From the NCBI GenBank assembly GCA_015039365.1, contig WION01000009.1, forward strand, positions 434,001-498,000: a stretch of DNA of 64,000 nt, given 5' to 3'. Positions within the stretch are counted from its first letter, which is position 1. Each line of letters opens with the position of its first letter. The DNA is from Amanita rubescens. Its lineage: Eukaryota > Basidiomycota > Agaricomycetes > Agaricales > Amanitaceae. The notes beneath the pieces were generated by a model that saw only the letters and a list, made by a program, of their open reading frames with translations, did not search any database and was not told the origin of the DNA. Both the position numbers and the translations under genes were made by a program. Shown piece after piece: positions 1 to 16,493 of the stretch.

Positions 1-942
1 CTGATGGACTTTAAGTTACCCGATCTAAAGTCAAACTTAATGTGCTTACCATGCCTGCATGGAGTAGTAATTCACGATATGTCAAGAGTGAGCCATGGAT
101 GATTTCAGGTTGTGGCTGTTTTAATCCAACTTGCGCTTCCAAAAGTATTTTATGCAAGTACGGACTACGCGTCTGACGCTCTCTCTGGGCGACTATTTCG
201 AGACAAGCAGCTAGTAACTCAGCGGCGCCTTCTCGAACATGTACTCGAGGATCGCGGAGGGGAACAAGGACATTATCGAGGACGATTCCGATGTGTGAGT
301 GAAAGTAGGTTGGACTATTTCTAGCCAGCTCCTTCAAGATAAGGACGCCAGCATACTTGTATGATTCTTGTTTGTCTGGTTGAAGAAACTCGATGGCGGC
401 CGGGACTTCATAGTCCATGAATCGTTCGCCAAATGCAGCGCCGCCAATCTCAGCAATTTGACCAAGAGTCTTAGATGCTGCTAGCATGAGATTCACGTCG
501 TGGTTTGGTAGTAGTTGTTTGACATAATTGTAGAATCGAAAGAGGTTCCTTTTGGACTCGATGGTTTCCTCCTTGTCAATTTCGAGAAGGTTGTCTAACA
601 GGAAATGACTACGTCTACGCATAGCTGTACTTGAGATGACTGACCTATCGCCAATAGTCCCCCAAGCGCCTCAACGGTGTTTTGGCTGTGTGTCAACTCA
701 AATAATCGACGGTTAATGTTATCGTCCCATAGCTTTGCGGAGGCATCTGATGACATCTCTGCAGTAGTTTCGAAGACCTAAGAAATATGGGTCAAAAACG
801 ATTAATATGTTGGGGAGATAGCAGATACATATTGCCGCAGCTCCAAAGCCGCTTGCTTTCGCACATCTGCATTTTTGCTTCTGAGGCCTTGGAATATCTG
901 GTTTAGAGGGTCATTGGAGGTGGATTGCGCCGTGGTGGACAT
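1..942 (-). CDS. TOR1: TOR serine/threonine kinase, N-terminal HEAT region (partial, cut by left edge)
   Basis: This is the amino-terminal part of the TOR phosphatidylinositol-kinase-like kinase, the nutrient-sensing core of TORC1/TORC2. The start ATG is at 942-940 (protein begins MSTTAQSTSNDPL). Exons are 942-829, 777-645 and 594-50, joined by introns 778-828 and 595-644; a fourth exon begins near position 8 and leaves the window. Visible TOR hallmarks are the early block KLWDDNINRRLFEL, then GGLLAI joined to DNLLEID, RFYNYVKQLLPNHDV, and the alpha-helical stretch GVLILKELARNSPTYF followed by LRDPRVHVREGAAELLAACL, matching the first HEAT repeats of known TOR proteins. The FAT, FRB and kinase domains lie beyond the window. 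The gene is divergent from the small gene at 1197. Family identity is clear; whether it is TOR1 or TOR2 cannot be told in a basidiomycete with one copy. Confidence 0.9.
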
Positions 943-1196
943 TGTTGTCCAGACGCACGACGAAGAAGGGTTTAGCGGCGATCTGACGTATGTACTACTA
1001 AGGTATTTGCGAGTGTTTGTCAAAGAACACGATGACAAGCACGCGCGGCGGTGGCACAGCCACAGGGGCTCCCTATGTTGAATGTAAGCGAGAAATGCGG
1101 CACCTGCGCACAATGTCCTCACCTGCCTCGCCTTCTCCTCCCCCTTCCTCCTCCCAAAACAAACCCATGTATCCGCTCACAGCAGCGTCTAAAATA

Positions 1197-1860
1197 ATGT
1201 CGTCTGTGCGACGCTCCTTTTCTCCGTCGTCACATAAGAAACGCGATAATGTCAGTCCATATTTCTGTTTTAGTTACCGAAAATCCCTAATTTGACCGTG
1301 ACGACCAGCCATCATCCTCCATCCCCACCATTGATGCCAATTCGCATGTTATGCCAGCACGTTATCGTCAAGATTCTAATGCTCAAGCACCTCCGTCCAT
1401 TGAACAAATAGCAATGGGTCTCCACATTTCACGCACACCACATTTACGACCCATGAACTCCCCTCAACTTCGTTCCACCCAATCTCCTTCCCTTCCACAG
1501 TCTCGACCCACATCCGCATCGTCGAACCAACAGACATTTCCGACTCGCTCTTCTTTGAAGAAGTCAAGCCACGGCCCGTCATCATCTGTCAGCCATTCCA
1601 TGACGTCCGATCTATCCGCAACGTCCGCTTCTTTCTCAACCGCTACCTCCAATACGCTGTCGACGCCCCGCAGTGGACGTTCACTCTCTTCTCTCAAACT
1701 ACGTGTCCCATGGCTTTCAACGGGCTTCCGGCCATCACCGGCTGCGGCGTCAGCACCGGCGCGCAGCACGAACTCATTGCATGAAAATTTGAAACATTTA
1801 CCCCGGAAAAAAGCAGTCCGCTTCACAGGACACCCGCCATGTCAGGAACCCGTAGATTGA
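1197..1860 (+). CDS. Ser/Pro-rich hypothetical protein, about 201 aa
   Basis: Two exons, 1197-1250 and 1309-1860, give an uninterrupted frame when joined across a GT-AG intron in phase 0. The protein starts MSSVRRSFSPSSHKKRDN and ends in a basic patch, RKKAVRFTGHPP, before EPVD. It is dominated by serine, proline and threonine with few hydrophobic runs, so it is probably disordered; no catalytic or binding motif is visible. It is transcribed away from the TOR gene with about 250 bp between start codons. I do not recognise a family. The model rests on frame continuity, a plausible intron and basic/Ser-rich composition, so existence as a gene is likely but function is unknown. Confidence 0.5.
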
Positions 1861-2042
1861 GTTGGCACTACATATTCTTATTTCTGGACATTCTGTTCTA
1901 CATATATTCTAAACTAGATAACTTATGTTGGATAAATTAGTCATATACGTAGTGTTCGCGGTGGCGATGCACATTCAATCACGTCACATCCATTTTCCTA
2001 TCACTTCGCTAGCCTTGTTTTCCTCCTTTCTTTTCTCTCATC

Positions 2043-4235
2043 ATGGCTCCCGTAGAGACTGAATATTATGAACTGGTGCGCAGTATAGCGTCAATAGATA
2101 TGGATTGTATCGTTTACGTTCGTCGCGCACAGCTTGGCGTCGCCGTCGATGCCGACGATACTGAGCTAAAGAAGGGCTATAGGAGGCAAGCCATGAAAGT
2201 CAGCGGGTTCGCCAGTGTTGCTATTGGCACGCTTATATTTCCCTTGGTAGTACCATCCGGACAAGAATCCCTCTGCAGATGCAGAAGAGAAGTTCAAGGA
2301 GATCAGGTATTGTTGAGATCTTGACTACGCTCTGCCTGTTAACAGAATAATAGCAAAGCCTACCAAATTCTATCGGATTCTGTGCGAAATGATCCCCATT
2401 TTCTGTTTCCTACCTAATTCTTACTCCGGAATAGAACCTACGCGCTGTATACGATAAGAATGGCAAAAGCATGGTATGACGTATCCTTCGCTATCAATTT
2501 CGTTCCTCTTATTGGCACTCCGTAGGCTGACAAGGAAGGGGGAATTAATATCGAGGACGCTGCTGGTTTCTTTGCTAATGTGTTCGGAGGGGAGCGTTTC
2601 GCTGACTATGTGAGTCATGCCCTTTAATGGCGCAGCGTCCGGTCTAACGTCAACAAGATCGGTGAAATATCCATTATGAAAGATATGACGAGTGTGGCAA
2701 CGACCATGATGACGGAAGAAGAGAAGGCAGACTTGGAAAGGCAATTGAACGGCGAGAATGGGGCACAATCATCATCGAATAAAACCCCTCATCCAGTAAC
2801 ACACGAAGCAGCAGCTACGCCACCCACCAAAAGCGATTCTGAAAACCCCGTTTCCCCTGACGCCACTCACAAACCGTTCACGACGGCGGAACATGCAGAT
2901 TCGTCCCTCGCAACACCTCCTGTGGACGATATGTCCAGAACAAAATCTCCCACTCCAAGCAACGTGGAGAGGGAGAAACTGAAAGAAGCAGCGCGAAAGA
3001 AGAAGCAAATTAACACTGAACAGAAAGAGAAACTCAAGTCGCAGGAGCTCGAGAGAAAAAAACGAATGGAAGAGCGCATTAAGACCCTTACGGAAAAACT
3101 TGCTGAACGCCTGCGACCTTTTGTTGAAGCCAAACATCCTGGTGAGAAGGACGACCCTGAGACGGTGGCATTCCAGGAAAAGATGCGACGGGAAGCCGAG
3201 GATTTGAAGCTAGAGAGTTTCGGCGTAGAGGTAAGCATAACCCCATTTCGTCACAGTGCTATCTAATGCATCTCCGCAGTTGTTGCATACAATTGGCAAT
3301 GTGTATATCATGAAAGCCACCTCGTTCATGAAGTCTCGCAGACTTCTGGGCATGTACGTAATCTCTATCTCATAAATGACCTCTCATCCGACCGATATTA
3401 GACCAGGTTTCTTCTCCCGATTGAAGGAAAAAGGTTCTTTTGCGAAGGATGTATGGGGAGTTATTGGAAGCGCGTAAGTGCCTAGCCTATTCTAGGAGCT
3501 TAAATCCGTTCTGATGATAATAATAGCTTGAGTGTGCGGGACCTGATGTTGGTATGTTTCTTGGCACGGTTCTCGTGCATAAGTAATTACCGTGTCTCCA
3601 GGAAATGGAGAAGGCGCAAGCTAGAGGTGACGTGCCGGAAGAAGAGCTAAGAGCCTTGGAAATGGACGTCACTGGAAAGGTAAGATGATTTTAGATATTT
3701 GAAAAATCACCATCACTGATTAATCAGATAATGCTTGCTTCCTGGAGAGGAGCTCGACTGGAAGTTATTCAAGTCCTCCGTGAAGTATGTCTTCTCTGTT
3801 TTAGTCTTTTTATCAGCCCAAATAAGCTCGCAGGTTGTCGATAATGTACTTAAGGAACATAGTCAACCTGATGCAGTTCTGTTCAACAGAGCCAAGGTAT
3901 AACGCACGTTTCCTAAATACTGAGTCGCGTAGTAAATTTTATATAGGGTCTACTAGTCATCGGCACTATTTTCAAGTCGACCGAACCGGATGAATCTGAC
4001 GAAGAACGCCGGGAACTCGAACGGTGCGTTCTTCGGTTTTCCGTCCCCTTCATCGATCTGATCCGAACCCTCTTCCTCCATTTTACGCAATAAACTTGAA
4101 TCCGTTAGCATGGTCGCGGAAGCAGCAACCCCAAAGCACAAGACCCCCCGGTCCAGAGTAAGGAAAGACGTGGCGGAAAAGAAGACCAATTCGCCAACCT
4201 CTACTCCCGCCACGGTAGAGGGCGCAAACCGTTGA
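2043..4235 (+). CDS. DnaJ (Hsp40) co-chaperone with DnaJ-X domain, CAJ1/DJP1-like
   Basis: An N-terminal J domain (YYELLGVAVD, KKGYRRQAMK, then HPDKNPSADAEEKF) contains the HPD tripeptide needed to stimulate Hsp70 ATPase. It is interrupted by short introns; the HPD exon begins right after the intron ending near 2252. The middle (about residues 130-230) is a Lys/Glu-rich coiled region, followed by the DnaJ-X region with FGVELLHTIGNVYIMKATSF and the conserved stretch around SWRGARLEVIQVLREVVD. The C-terminus is basic. Roughly a dozen GT-AG introns all keep frame to the TGA at 4233-4235. In yeast the family member DJP1 assists peroxisomal and mitochondrial import and CAJ1 acts at the membrane; which role applies here is inferred only. 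There is no Gly/Phe region or zinc finger, so it is a class III J protein. Confidence 0.88.
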
Positions 4236-4514
4236 TATATTATGTATTCAAGCAGCCATCTGATAATGAGCCTCTGTATTTCAGGTATGCTTCCTTAGGA
4301 CAATGTGGTCACTACAGATACATGCTTCCGTCTAATGTTCATTCTTACTCCTCACGTTCTCACAATTCTTTTGCGGTTTGGTTCTTAATATTTTCTTGTA
4401 AAAATCCTCGTTTAGGTTTCGTACAAGTACAGGGCATAATAATCAGCTACATAGACTATGAGACACAACCGCAACGCGCCACAGCTACGGTAAATTGGTT
4501 GTCCGTCGGAAGCA

Positions 4515-6743
4515 TCACATCCTCGCCGGATAATTCTTGGTATTGAACGCAGCCTTCACCTATACAGTGATGATTCATCATGTCACACGAAGGCCCTGGT
4601 AAAACATGACATATATGATAGATACTTACTTGACCGAAAAACTGGACGTCATTCAGTACGCGCACAGCGGTAAGAGCCAGGCCTTTGGAGACACTTATTG
4701 TCGCATTGTGTGCTTCCATCGTAGCAGCCGCTTTTGCGAAAGCAGGTGTATGGTTACCACCCTGAGGCTCCGTAGGTATAGCTAAAAACATTGTATGCGA
4801 GTTTTTTAATGCATTAATTATTCCCCAACGAAAACACTGACCATACACCGGATGGAATGAAGGTAATTCTGCAGGAGAGTTAAAACGTCATCGAAGGAAC
4901 CAGAAAAACTCACCATATGATACATTTCCCTGTGGACCGGTTCGTTCCGCGGCTCAACGCAAGAATGGACATCACATGAACATCACTCACAAAATCGGTA
5001 GACGCAGACGATGTAACTCTGGCCGATGACGAGCCGTAGCGGTCTCGCACTACATCAGCAAATGCCTGTGCTTCAGTTGGTAATGCAAGGCTCGATCTCA
5101 GCCGCTATTAAACGATGGCTTGGCACTGACCTAGGACATCATTCTGATTTAAATCGTAATAGATTGGGCGAAACTGTAGATTCATTCTGCAAGCAGTTGC
5201 ATGTGCCGCGGCTCTGTGTTATTTTCGGATGAGTTTATGATATATCCGGGTTAGCGGTCATCCGCACTCGAAACAGTGTTTGGCCCTTTCTACCAGGGGC
5301 GTAAGCTCCGCGTGTGTCGGCGCGCGAACGATCCAGATCATTTTTGAATAATCGGGAATGACTGTGGTCGGATCGTTAGCCACATATGGGCGAAGTTGAT
5401 GTATGTCCATTAATTAAAATACCATTTGGGGACCAATTTTTGCCTTGCACCACACCATGAATGCGGCGGTCTGGCTTCATCTGCTGCCGCAACACTGAAA
5501 TGCTCGAGTAAGCAAGGAACGCCGCGTCAAGCGCATTTGTCCCTTCCCTGAGTGATTGAGTTAGTCTCCCTATCGTACACCGCGCCGAAAGTACGTATAC
5601 TTACCATGGCGCGGCGCCAGCGTGGGCCCTATCAGATCGTATCGAACGTATTTATGTGCTTCAGAGGTTTTGCGATCCGGTATGCGACTCACGTGTGACC
5701 AAAGTATTCAACCTCTATTTCTTGCAAGGCAGCCGTTTCGACCACGCCAGTGGAGTGGGGCTGACCAGGCCCGGGGTGGCACCTAGATCCATGAGAATGC
5801 CAAATTTACCAATTAGCATTCGACGAACATTAAGCAAGCATCCATGTCTTTGTAGCCTCCACGTTCCAGTAGGATGACTTTCCCACCACCACCCTCTTCG
5901 GCTGAAGAGAACGTTAAAACTAGGTTCAGTGCCACTGATCATTGCGCTAAATTTACCTGGTGTGCCCAGCAAGACAACCTTTCCTGCAATATTGCTCGCC
6001 TCCATTGCGGCCTTTACAGCAATCGCGACGCCAACTCCACTAATGGCAATCAAATTATGACCACAAGCGTGGCCCATACCCGCCAGCGCATCCATCTCAG
6101 AGTTTATTCCGATTACCCTACCTCCTTTACCATGTTGGAATTCCGCCCGCCACGCAGTGGCGAGGCCAAGATAATGCTTAGTCACCTTGAAGCCGTGCCG
6201 GCTCATATAATCCGTCAAAAGATCATGCGCATACCTGACATCGGGTGAGAAATTCACGCGAACACAGAAGACAAAAAAGGAACATGCGTTTCCTCAAACA
6301 TAATTTCAGGGTTCGCTGTAAATAAACGGATTTTGAGCGAGACGCCAGGATCATTTCAGTGCACCACAAACAATGGATGTTGAGGCTAATGCCACGGAGG
6401 TCCGGGCTCAGCTGATCTAGGACTTCTTCAACTATATTGATGATTATGGGGTCTAGAGTCGTAGAGACGGCCTTCGCATACACGGGGGGAACATCAAGGT
6501 CCGACAATTGGCAGTACGAGTAATCGCATGCCAAGTTGAAGTAGCAGCACTATGTTCACCATGACACGGGTGCCTGTATGCGGGACTGGATGCAACCTTT
6601 ACCTTTTCATCATGATGGACATTGGAGTCTGGAGCCAGGTCGCTCTTGTATGTTGCCGTGTCATTTTGAGTAGGCAGACCGGCTCTACGCTTCTTCCGAA
6701 AGAAACCACCGAAGCACCCTGATTCAACATCGCATCCAGACAT
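4515..6743 (-). CDS. Peptidase M20 family amidohydrolase (PM20D2-like)
   Basis: About 15 small exons join into a roughly 470-residue M20D metallohydrolase. In order: a variable N-terminus ([10 protein letters not shown]), [11 protein letters not shown], then [18 protein letters not shown], which carries the metal-ligand/catalytic Asp and His region, then EEGGGGK (the catalytic Glu pair), CHPGPG, and the dimerisation-lid motif [19 protein letters not shown]. The C-terminal catalytic part contains [14 protein letters not shown]. The stop is at 4517-4515. One junction (intron 6235-6287) uses a GC donor. Relatives hydrolyse N-acyl amino acids or dipeptide-type amides; the substrate is not readable from sequence. 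Single-frame reading makes the locus look broken, but all metal-binding motifs are recovered by splicing, so it is probably functional. It lies upstream of, and in the same direction as, no obvious partner. Confidence 0.85.
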
Positions 6744-6937
6744 GTTGCAATTGGAAAATCTCTTGAGAGAAGGAAGGAGGCGAGGAGCGGGGAATGTGTT
6801 CGCAGTAGCATCTTTTATAGAGATCCGAGCGCGACACCATTGGATCTACGCCAACTTACTTATGGGACAAGACGGAGAAAAATCCGCCGACTTCGGCTTT
6901 GCTGAAACGAGAAATAATTATTTTTACACGACGTATC

Positions 6938-7831
6938 TTATCTGATCAGCTGACTGATCGCTTTGCCCAGCGTCTCCAACAACCCAGACTCGCGTCCATA
7001 TTGGTCACGCCCAGCAATCCCCACCACTATTGATCCATGTTTCGTGAAGATTCGACAGTAATTACCCACATGTTCCTCACTCCTAGTGCCAACATAAACA
7101 AGCGCTTCTTTCGATGTCGCCTTGAACGTCTGCACGACTTGCGACAATGCCGGCAGAACATGCAGGTCCCCTTTCTTAGTGTTCAAATGAAGAATGCCAT
7201 GATACGTCTCAGGTATAAAAAGGACAACTTTGCCTATAAAGCATCGTTCCGTCACCGATCTCCAAGCTGGGTATGATGAAGCCTACCGTTACGAGACGAT
7301 ACGTCAAGGCTAATGTGAGGCCTGTCCGGCGATAATGGCAACTAGGATCGGGATCAGAAGCAGTGTTGGGCCAGGAAGCGACCACCTATCTCACAATGTT
7401 GACGTTGATGTCACCATGTCGAGTGGCGACGACTGCTGACGCTTTCGCGCCGTAACCACTTGTGCCCAGGTAAAGCGTGATATCTCCATGCCGCGACTGA
7501 AACGACGCATGAGTGCCATCTATTAGTTTCCTTTGCGCCTTCGAGGGCGGTTCACATAGTCTTGAAGCCGAAGGGTCAATATAGAATGTGCCTTTTTGTC
7601 AGAAGATTATGCCAAGGTCAATACTGAATGCATCAATAACTTGCCGTTGATGTCATCGTGCTTTGTGCAGATGTGCATTTGAGGAACTGTTGGCGCAGGC
7701 AGCATCGTGTTATGGCCATCATACAACACGACTGCGCGAGTAGGGTGCTGCGTGGAGGATTGAGGACTGGTAGGGTTGGCTTCTGCGTATGCAGGTGGCT
7801 TCTCGTCTTGTTTGGGCTTGGATTTAGTCAT
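6938..7831 (-). CDS. DUF7330-type fungal protein
   Basis: The start ATG at 7831 gives MTKSKPKQDEKPPAYAE, a Pro-rich cytosolic-looking leader. Four exons follow: one ending DDING, one with TFYIDPSASRL and HASFQSRHGDITLYL, one with PHISLDVSSRNG, and a last one with KVVLFIPETYHGILHLNTKKG to the stop at 6938. The repeated strand-like pattern of SRxGDI / SSRNGK elements forms the beta-solenoid-like domain seen in this large basidiomycete family. No catalytic residue is evident and there is no signal peptide. The first intron (7592-7644) has a textbook GC donor, GCAAGT. The family assignment comes from the motif pattern; the molecular role of the family is not known to me. Confidence 0.7.
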
Positions 7832-7994
7832 AGCGTCTTGAAATTGGTCTTAGGGAGAGGACAACTGGTCTTCAATACACGCGTATATATGTTGGCAGCG
7901 AATGCTATCCGGAGTACAGCCTGCTGCGCTAATTGCTTGTTGAAGGCAGTGTTATTTGACAAGGTCATTTGACTGCGATGTCTATCAAACTGGC

Positions 7995-8000
7995 AAAAAA
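7995..8000 (-). terminator. RNA polymerase III oligo-T terminator of tRNA-Pro
   Basis: Six consecutive T residues on the minus strand, five bases after the tRNA 3' end. A run of five or more T normally ends Pol III transcription in fungi. Confidence 0.8.
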
Positions 8001-8005
8001 TCCGT

Positions 8006-8088
8006 GGGCCTGACCGGGAATTGAACCCGGGACCTCCTCGATATAGGACGAGCCCTAACAAGGAATCATACTACTAGACCATCAGGCC
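8006..8088 (-). tRNA. tRNA-Pro(AGG) with 11-nt intron
   Basis: On the minus strand a complete cloverleaf is visible: acceptor GGCCTGA pairs with TCAGGCC, the T arm is CCGGG-TTCAATT-CCCGG, and the anticodon stem CCTTG pairs with CGAGG (one G-T). The loop contains AGG at the anticodon position followed by 11 extra bases between position 37 and 38, the standard place for a nuclear tRNA intron. B box GGTTCAATTCC and A box TGGTCTAGTAGTA are intact. A run of six T lies just downstream (7995-8000 on the plus strand as A), a normal RNA polymerase III terminator. Confidence 0.95.
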
Positions 8089-8246
8089 GTCTTTGTTTTA
8101 TGTCGCACAAAATTAGAAAACCCTCGAACTGACCAAAGGGTCAGCCAACCAATCACCACAATGCTCACACTCGCGAACAAACGCAATTCAGCATAAGAAT
8201 CATATTCTCCAATCAAGCGTACATTTTTATTGAATAAAGTTGTAAA

Positions 8247-9720
8247 CTACGTTTTTATATCCACGGAAATAGTCTCGGTGGGGCTCTGGCCCTCTTCACT
8301 ATCCGACTCATCGTCGTCGGTATCTGCGTCGTCTTCATCTTCTTCATCACTTTCTTCATCGCTACTTTCGTTAAACGTCAATGAAATATACTCATCACCG
8401 AGCTGAGCATCTTCAGCACTGATCATAGTTTGCACGCTAGATGTGTCAGTCTCAGTAGAACTTGCCGCATTGCCAGCCGCAGTCGAAGATGCCACAGCTT
8501 TCCGATTGCGGTTAGCTCGTATCACATGAGGTAATTTGCACCCTTTGGTAGTGCAAACTCCATTTTCAGCGAAGTCGGGACATTCCCTGACATGCTTCTT
8601 GTCACAATCCAAGCCTGCTTCGCAATAACCGAGAACGGCGAAGTCACGACAGATACCGTGTCTCGCACCCACGTTGACATGTGGGAATGGGCACTTTTCA
8701 CGCGTGCAGCGGCCTTTGTTCAAGAAGTGGAGGCAGAGCGGTGTACGTTGCGGCGTTGGATCATGAGAAAGGTTGCAAGATTCGGCGGTATTGGGGCAGT
8801 TGTCCTGCAGAAAGTTCCAACAGATGGCTACCTTTGAAGGGTCATGTTGATACATGCAGGTCAAACCACGGTTGCATGATCCTGGATGATAAATGGTGAT
8901 AGTACGGCAGTCAGATAACACGGCAGAATTACGGTAACTTTTCAGAAACCGGATAAGTAGATATGACAATCCTGCGTACCTGTCGTGGTAAAACGAGGGC
9001 AGGGCTTGTTCGAGTACTTCCTTGATTTATTCGCCCCGCGCCGTGATCTGAGGATGGATTTCGTCAGGTGGGAGCGTAGATCCAATATTCGTAGGGCCAC
9101 AAACTGATAAGGTCTTCGGTTATTTGTAAGCGTCATGTTACGACTCCTTGACGTCTTGGGCTTATACATGCGGGTTCCATGCGACTGGTGTGGCCGCTTA
9201 GAAGGAAAAGGCGGGTGTTGGGGTGCCGCAAATCGCTGAGCAGGAAACGTGGGTCCACATGAGGAGACCGATTTGGGAACTAGGAATACACGGCCATGGT
9301 TATACCGATGGGAGGCTGGACCCAAAGAACTATCACATGATACATGGCTTTGCGACTTACGGTCTTTACGCACAAGCGATCGTCCAGATGATTCGAAGGC
9401 GATGCCATTGAGAACTACCTCTTTCACGTCAGCCGAGGCAGACGGAGTAGAATATGATCGGCTTGGTAACACTTGGGTGCTTGAATCCAATCCAGGGCGA
9501 ATATACTTGTTTGTTGGCCTATAGTTTGGATTCACGTATGCGTTACTTCTCGGTTGTCCATAGTTTGGATGCTGTGCGGCGAGACTTGACTTGCGTTGAT
9601 TAATGGAGGCTAACCGCTCATGGGCACAGGTATTGTAATCAGGAAACGCTAACGGGACAAACCTGTAAGCCTTTCTATTTCGCTCTTAAGTTGAGCTTCG
9701 GTCGCGGGAGAGGAAGCCAT
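8247..9720 (-). CDS. Five-CCCH zinc finger protein, ZC3H3-like
   Basis: The first exon encodes MASSPATEAQLKSEIERLT, a short coiled coil; the second a basic, low-complexity region rich in Arg/Ser. The C-terminal half carries five consecutive CCCH fingers: CPRFTTTGSC..C..H (formed across the intron), CWNFLQDNC..CNLSH, CLHFLNKGRC..CPFPH, CRDFAVLGYC..CDKKH and CPDFAENGVC..CKLPH. The tail is strongly acidic (SDEESDEEDEDD). Number, spacing and order fit ZC3H3/Smicl, which acts in mRNA polyadenylation and export, better than CPSF30/Yth1, which lacks the long basic N-terminus. Nuclear RNA binding is a family-based inference. The start ATG at 9720 is chosen because the exon joins in frame to ASINQRKSSL. 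Confidence 0.82.
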
Positions 9721-9781
9721 GGTGGGAGTAGAGGTAAGGGTTGCGATGCAGCTGAGTCATCATCCATCACCAAGTTTGTTA

Positions 9782-11818
9782 TTACAAGTCACTCTTCCTG
9801 ACAATCCCTGCTAGGACGTTATCTACATCCGCTAGGCTACTCTCTTTTCTAAATACCTCTAGATATACCTCCCTAGAATCAGATACAGGATTGTCTGATG
9901 TTGTGCCGATACCGCGCTTTGCAATGTGCCAATGCTGGGGGTTCTGCCCTCGGGAAAACACTTCGCTAGTTTCGCGATTACTGTTCGGCAACAGGGATTA
10001 GCTAGGACAACAAATACAGAAAGAGAACAGACTGGTCGAGAACGGCCTTCGTCTCATACAACTGTAAAGACCGAGAGGAAAAAAGAGGGTTAGAGATGGT
10101 TAAACCATCCTTTGCTGCTACATGTTGGTCCAGGGGCTGTAGTATCTTCGCTGCAGATGGCAATTGATCGGCGGAGCTGTTCATTAGGTTATTACACACC
10201 TCAAGAACCTGGTGCTATGCACTAACCTCGAGGGCATGGATTCTACCAAGATTTGCTCAAGATCCATAAAGAACGCTTCCACTTGCATAGCCAAGTCTGT
10301 TCCTATTACAGGCTCGCGTTCTTCTGAGGGTATAACAGCTAATATGCGACCGTCATCCTACAAAGTAATCAATTTATGTGAGAAAATGACAGTCAAAAGC
10401 ACTTCTAAACTTGCAATAAAGTAGTATAGTTCCTTTCGTCTTGTCAGCAGTGAGTTCGCTGGATCAGATAAATGAACGAAAGCTCTTCGCGGTTCCATGA
10501 TTGGCATCGAATCAGAAGGCAACGGCACTGTCGTCGCCTTTTCTATCGGTGTAGGGATGCTACTAGAACTGATAGCATCCTTTAGCGCACACTCATCGAT
10601 TTCAGATACTCGGGGCGTATCGATCTCCGGTTCAGCCTCTTGCTTCTCCGTCTCTGTCGCGACATGATTGAGTTTTGGGGACGTTCTTCCACCAAACGTT
10701 AGGGGCCAATACCATTTCCACGCATCCCTGCTATTTGGCAGTTGGCCCCGCTGCGATACCGCCTGTTCCGACGGAGGATTGTTCTCAGAGCTACTCGTAG
10801 GTGGTAAAACAGATTGGGGTTTAGGTATGATATTGAGAAGATGACGCAGTAGAGACAGAGGGTATCCGTGCGTGAAAAAGCGGGTAGGCACGACGACGTG
10901 CGGCGATTGACAATACACGAAGATGTCTTCTTCTAATGAATCAAGCAATTTCGCGATTCTTCGATGGAGGGGATGACAAGGAACACCTGCACATGGAATC
11001 AGCGTAAAAGAGGGAGTCTTCATAAAACATGCACACCGAGATGCTCCCCAAAGTCGGGTATCTCTTCTAAATTCAATGACCACGCCCATACCGTGAAAAA
11101 CCTCTCCAACTGTAACTCCAGCGCCTCTTGCCCCAAGTCTGACATTATTTGTGTGAATGATCCATGTGTAAGCTGATACCTCAAAGCGTGAAAACTCCGC
11201 ACACACATCATCATCGTGCAATTCGAATACCTTAAATTGTTCATAACCTCGAAGCAGCAGGGAACGAATCGCCTCGTCTTGCACAGACCCTTCATGATAT
11301 TCGAATACAGGGGAGGACTCATCGGCAGGTATCGATGTCGGTTTCATCTTGTCTTTTGCCTTGCCTTTACCTTTATCCGGGACGACACGATGACTTTTGG
11401 CGACTTCAATTCCCTCAAGCAACCGTTGGCGGGACGAGGGTTGGAAAGAATGACTAATTTTGGGCTCACAACATGAATCCAGTAGTCAGGCTCAGGAGAG
11501 ACCATGACCATCCGACGTGCTTGGGAATGCACGTTATCGCATAGGTCTTCATTATTGAAAAATCTGATGTGTTGTTAGTGAATGCGGAGAAACGGACGAA
11601 GGCTCCATGGCTGCTCACTCGGCAAAGTTTACGAGAGCCTTCGCGAGGCCAACTTGTCGAAGCATGCGATCTCGGGATACTGCCTTCTCGTTGGAAGTGT
11701 AGAAAAGAATATGGGCTTGAGCTTCAGCGTCCTCGTCGTCCTCATCTGTGATACGATTAGGCTGAAGAGTGGGATTGTAGATGGTCAGATACGATAATGT
11801 TGGTGGGATTCTGGTCAT
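9782..11818 (-). CDS. CCZ1: Vacuolar fusion protein CCZ1 (Mon1-Ccz1 Rab7 GEF subunit)
   Basis: The start ATG at 11818 opens a longin-type domain, LSYLTIYNPTLQPN, then QAHILFYTSNEKAVSRDRML and RQVGLAKALVNF, which are the signature of CCZ1. Later exons contain NNEDLCDNVHSQARRMV, the central region ending SLLTRRKELYYFIAS, and a last exon with NPQHWHIAKRGIG before the stop at 9782. With MON1, CCZ1 forms the exchange factor that activates Ypt7/Rab7 on late endosomes and vacuoles. The middle carries a long Ser/Pro-rich insertion, common in basidiomycete copies. It is followed upstream, in the same direction, by the deubiquitinase, with only about 70 bp between them. Confidence 0.88.
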
Positions 11819-11887
11819 ATCGTATAGACGCGTGACGTAGCAGCATTTACAATTGCAAAATTAGAAATATGATGTAGAATACCGAGT

Positions 11888-16157
<4,270 letters not shown>

Positions 16158-16242
16158 TGTAGACGCGTTTGTGTTGTGACGCCCAAGAATGTCACAGTGA
16201 CTCTTGGCAGCGCTTGGTTTGGCGTCAATGTCAATCGCCCAA

Positions 16243-16308
16243 CGCACGAAACGCCCATGATGGCTTAGATACAATGCCCTGCGCACGAAACGCCCATGAT
16301 ACAATGCC
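16243..16308. repeat. Short imperfect tandem duplication upstream of UBP12
   Basis: A 19-bp unit, CGCACGAAACGCCCATGAT, occurs at 16243-16261 and again at 16282-16300. The octamer acaatgcc follows at 16271 and 16301, so a segment of about 39 bp is nearly duplicated. It lies in the 336-bp space between the divergent UBP12 and dihydroxyacetone kinase genes, where it could hold a promoter element, but no known binding site is recognised. Confidence 0.7.
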
Positions 16309-16493
16309 TGGTCATATGCTTGGCGGAGAAATTTAGCTGCCGTCGCATCATCAGATTTTCAGCGGGCCGTGAAGCGCGTGAGCGCTTCGCTGATAGCCTC
16401 AACTTTTAGTTCGTACCTAGACATCATGTAGTACATGGCCTGCTACTATTTAAGTCGCTTCTCTCAGTGCTATCGGGCTCTCACACTTTCCCC

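Noticed and set aside
4515..6743. M20 hydrolase read as a pseudogene because no frame is long
   Set aside because: Joining the exons recovers every metal-binding motif and a normal length, so it is intron-rich, not broken.
9223..9524. Plus-strand frames over the CCCH protein
   Set aside because: Antisense shadows of the basic N-terminal exon.
16158..16304. Longer N-terminus for the deubiquitinase
   Set aside because: The extra 49 residues run through the duplicated 19-mer and have no family support; ATG 16157 fits the known start region.
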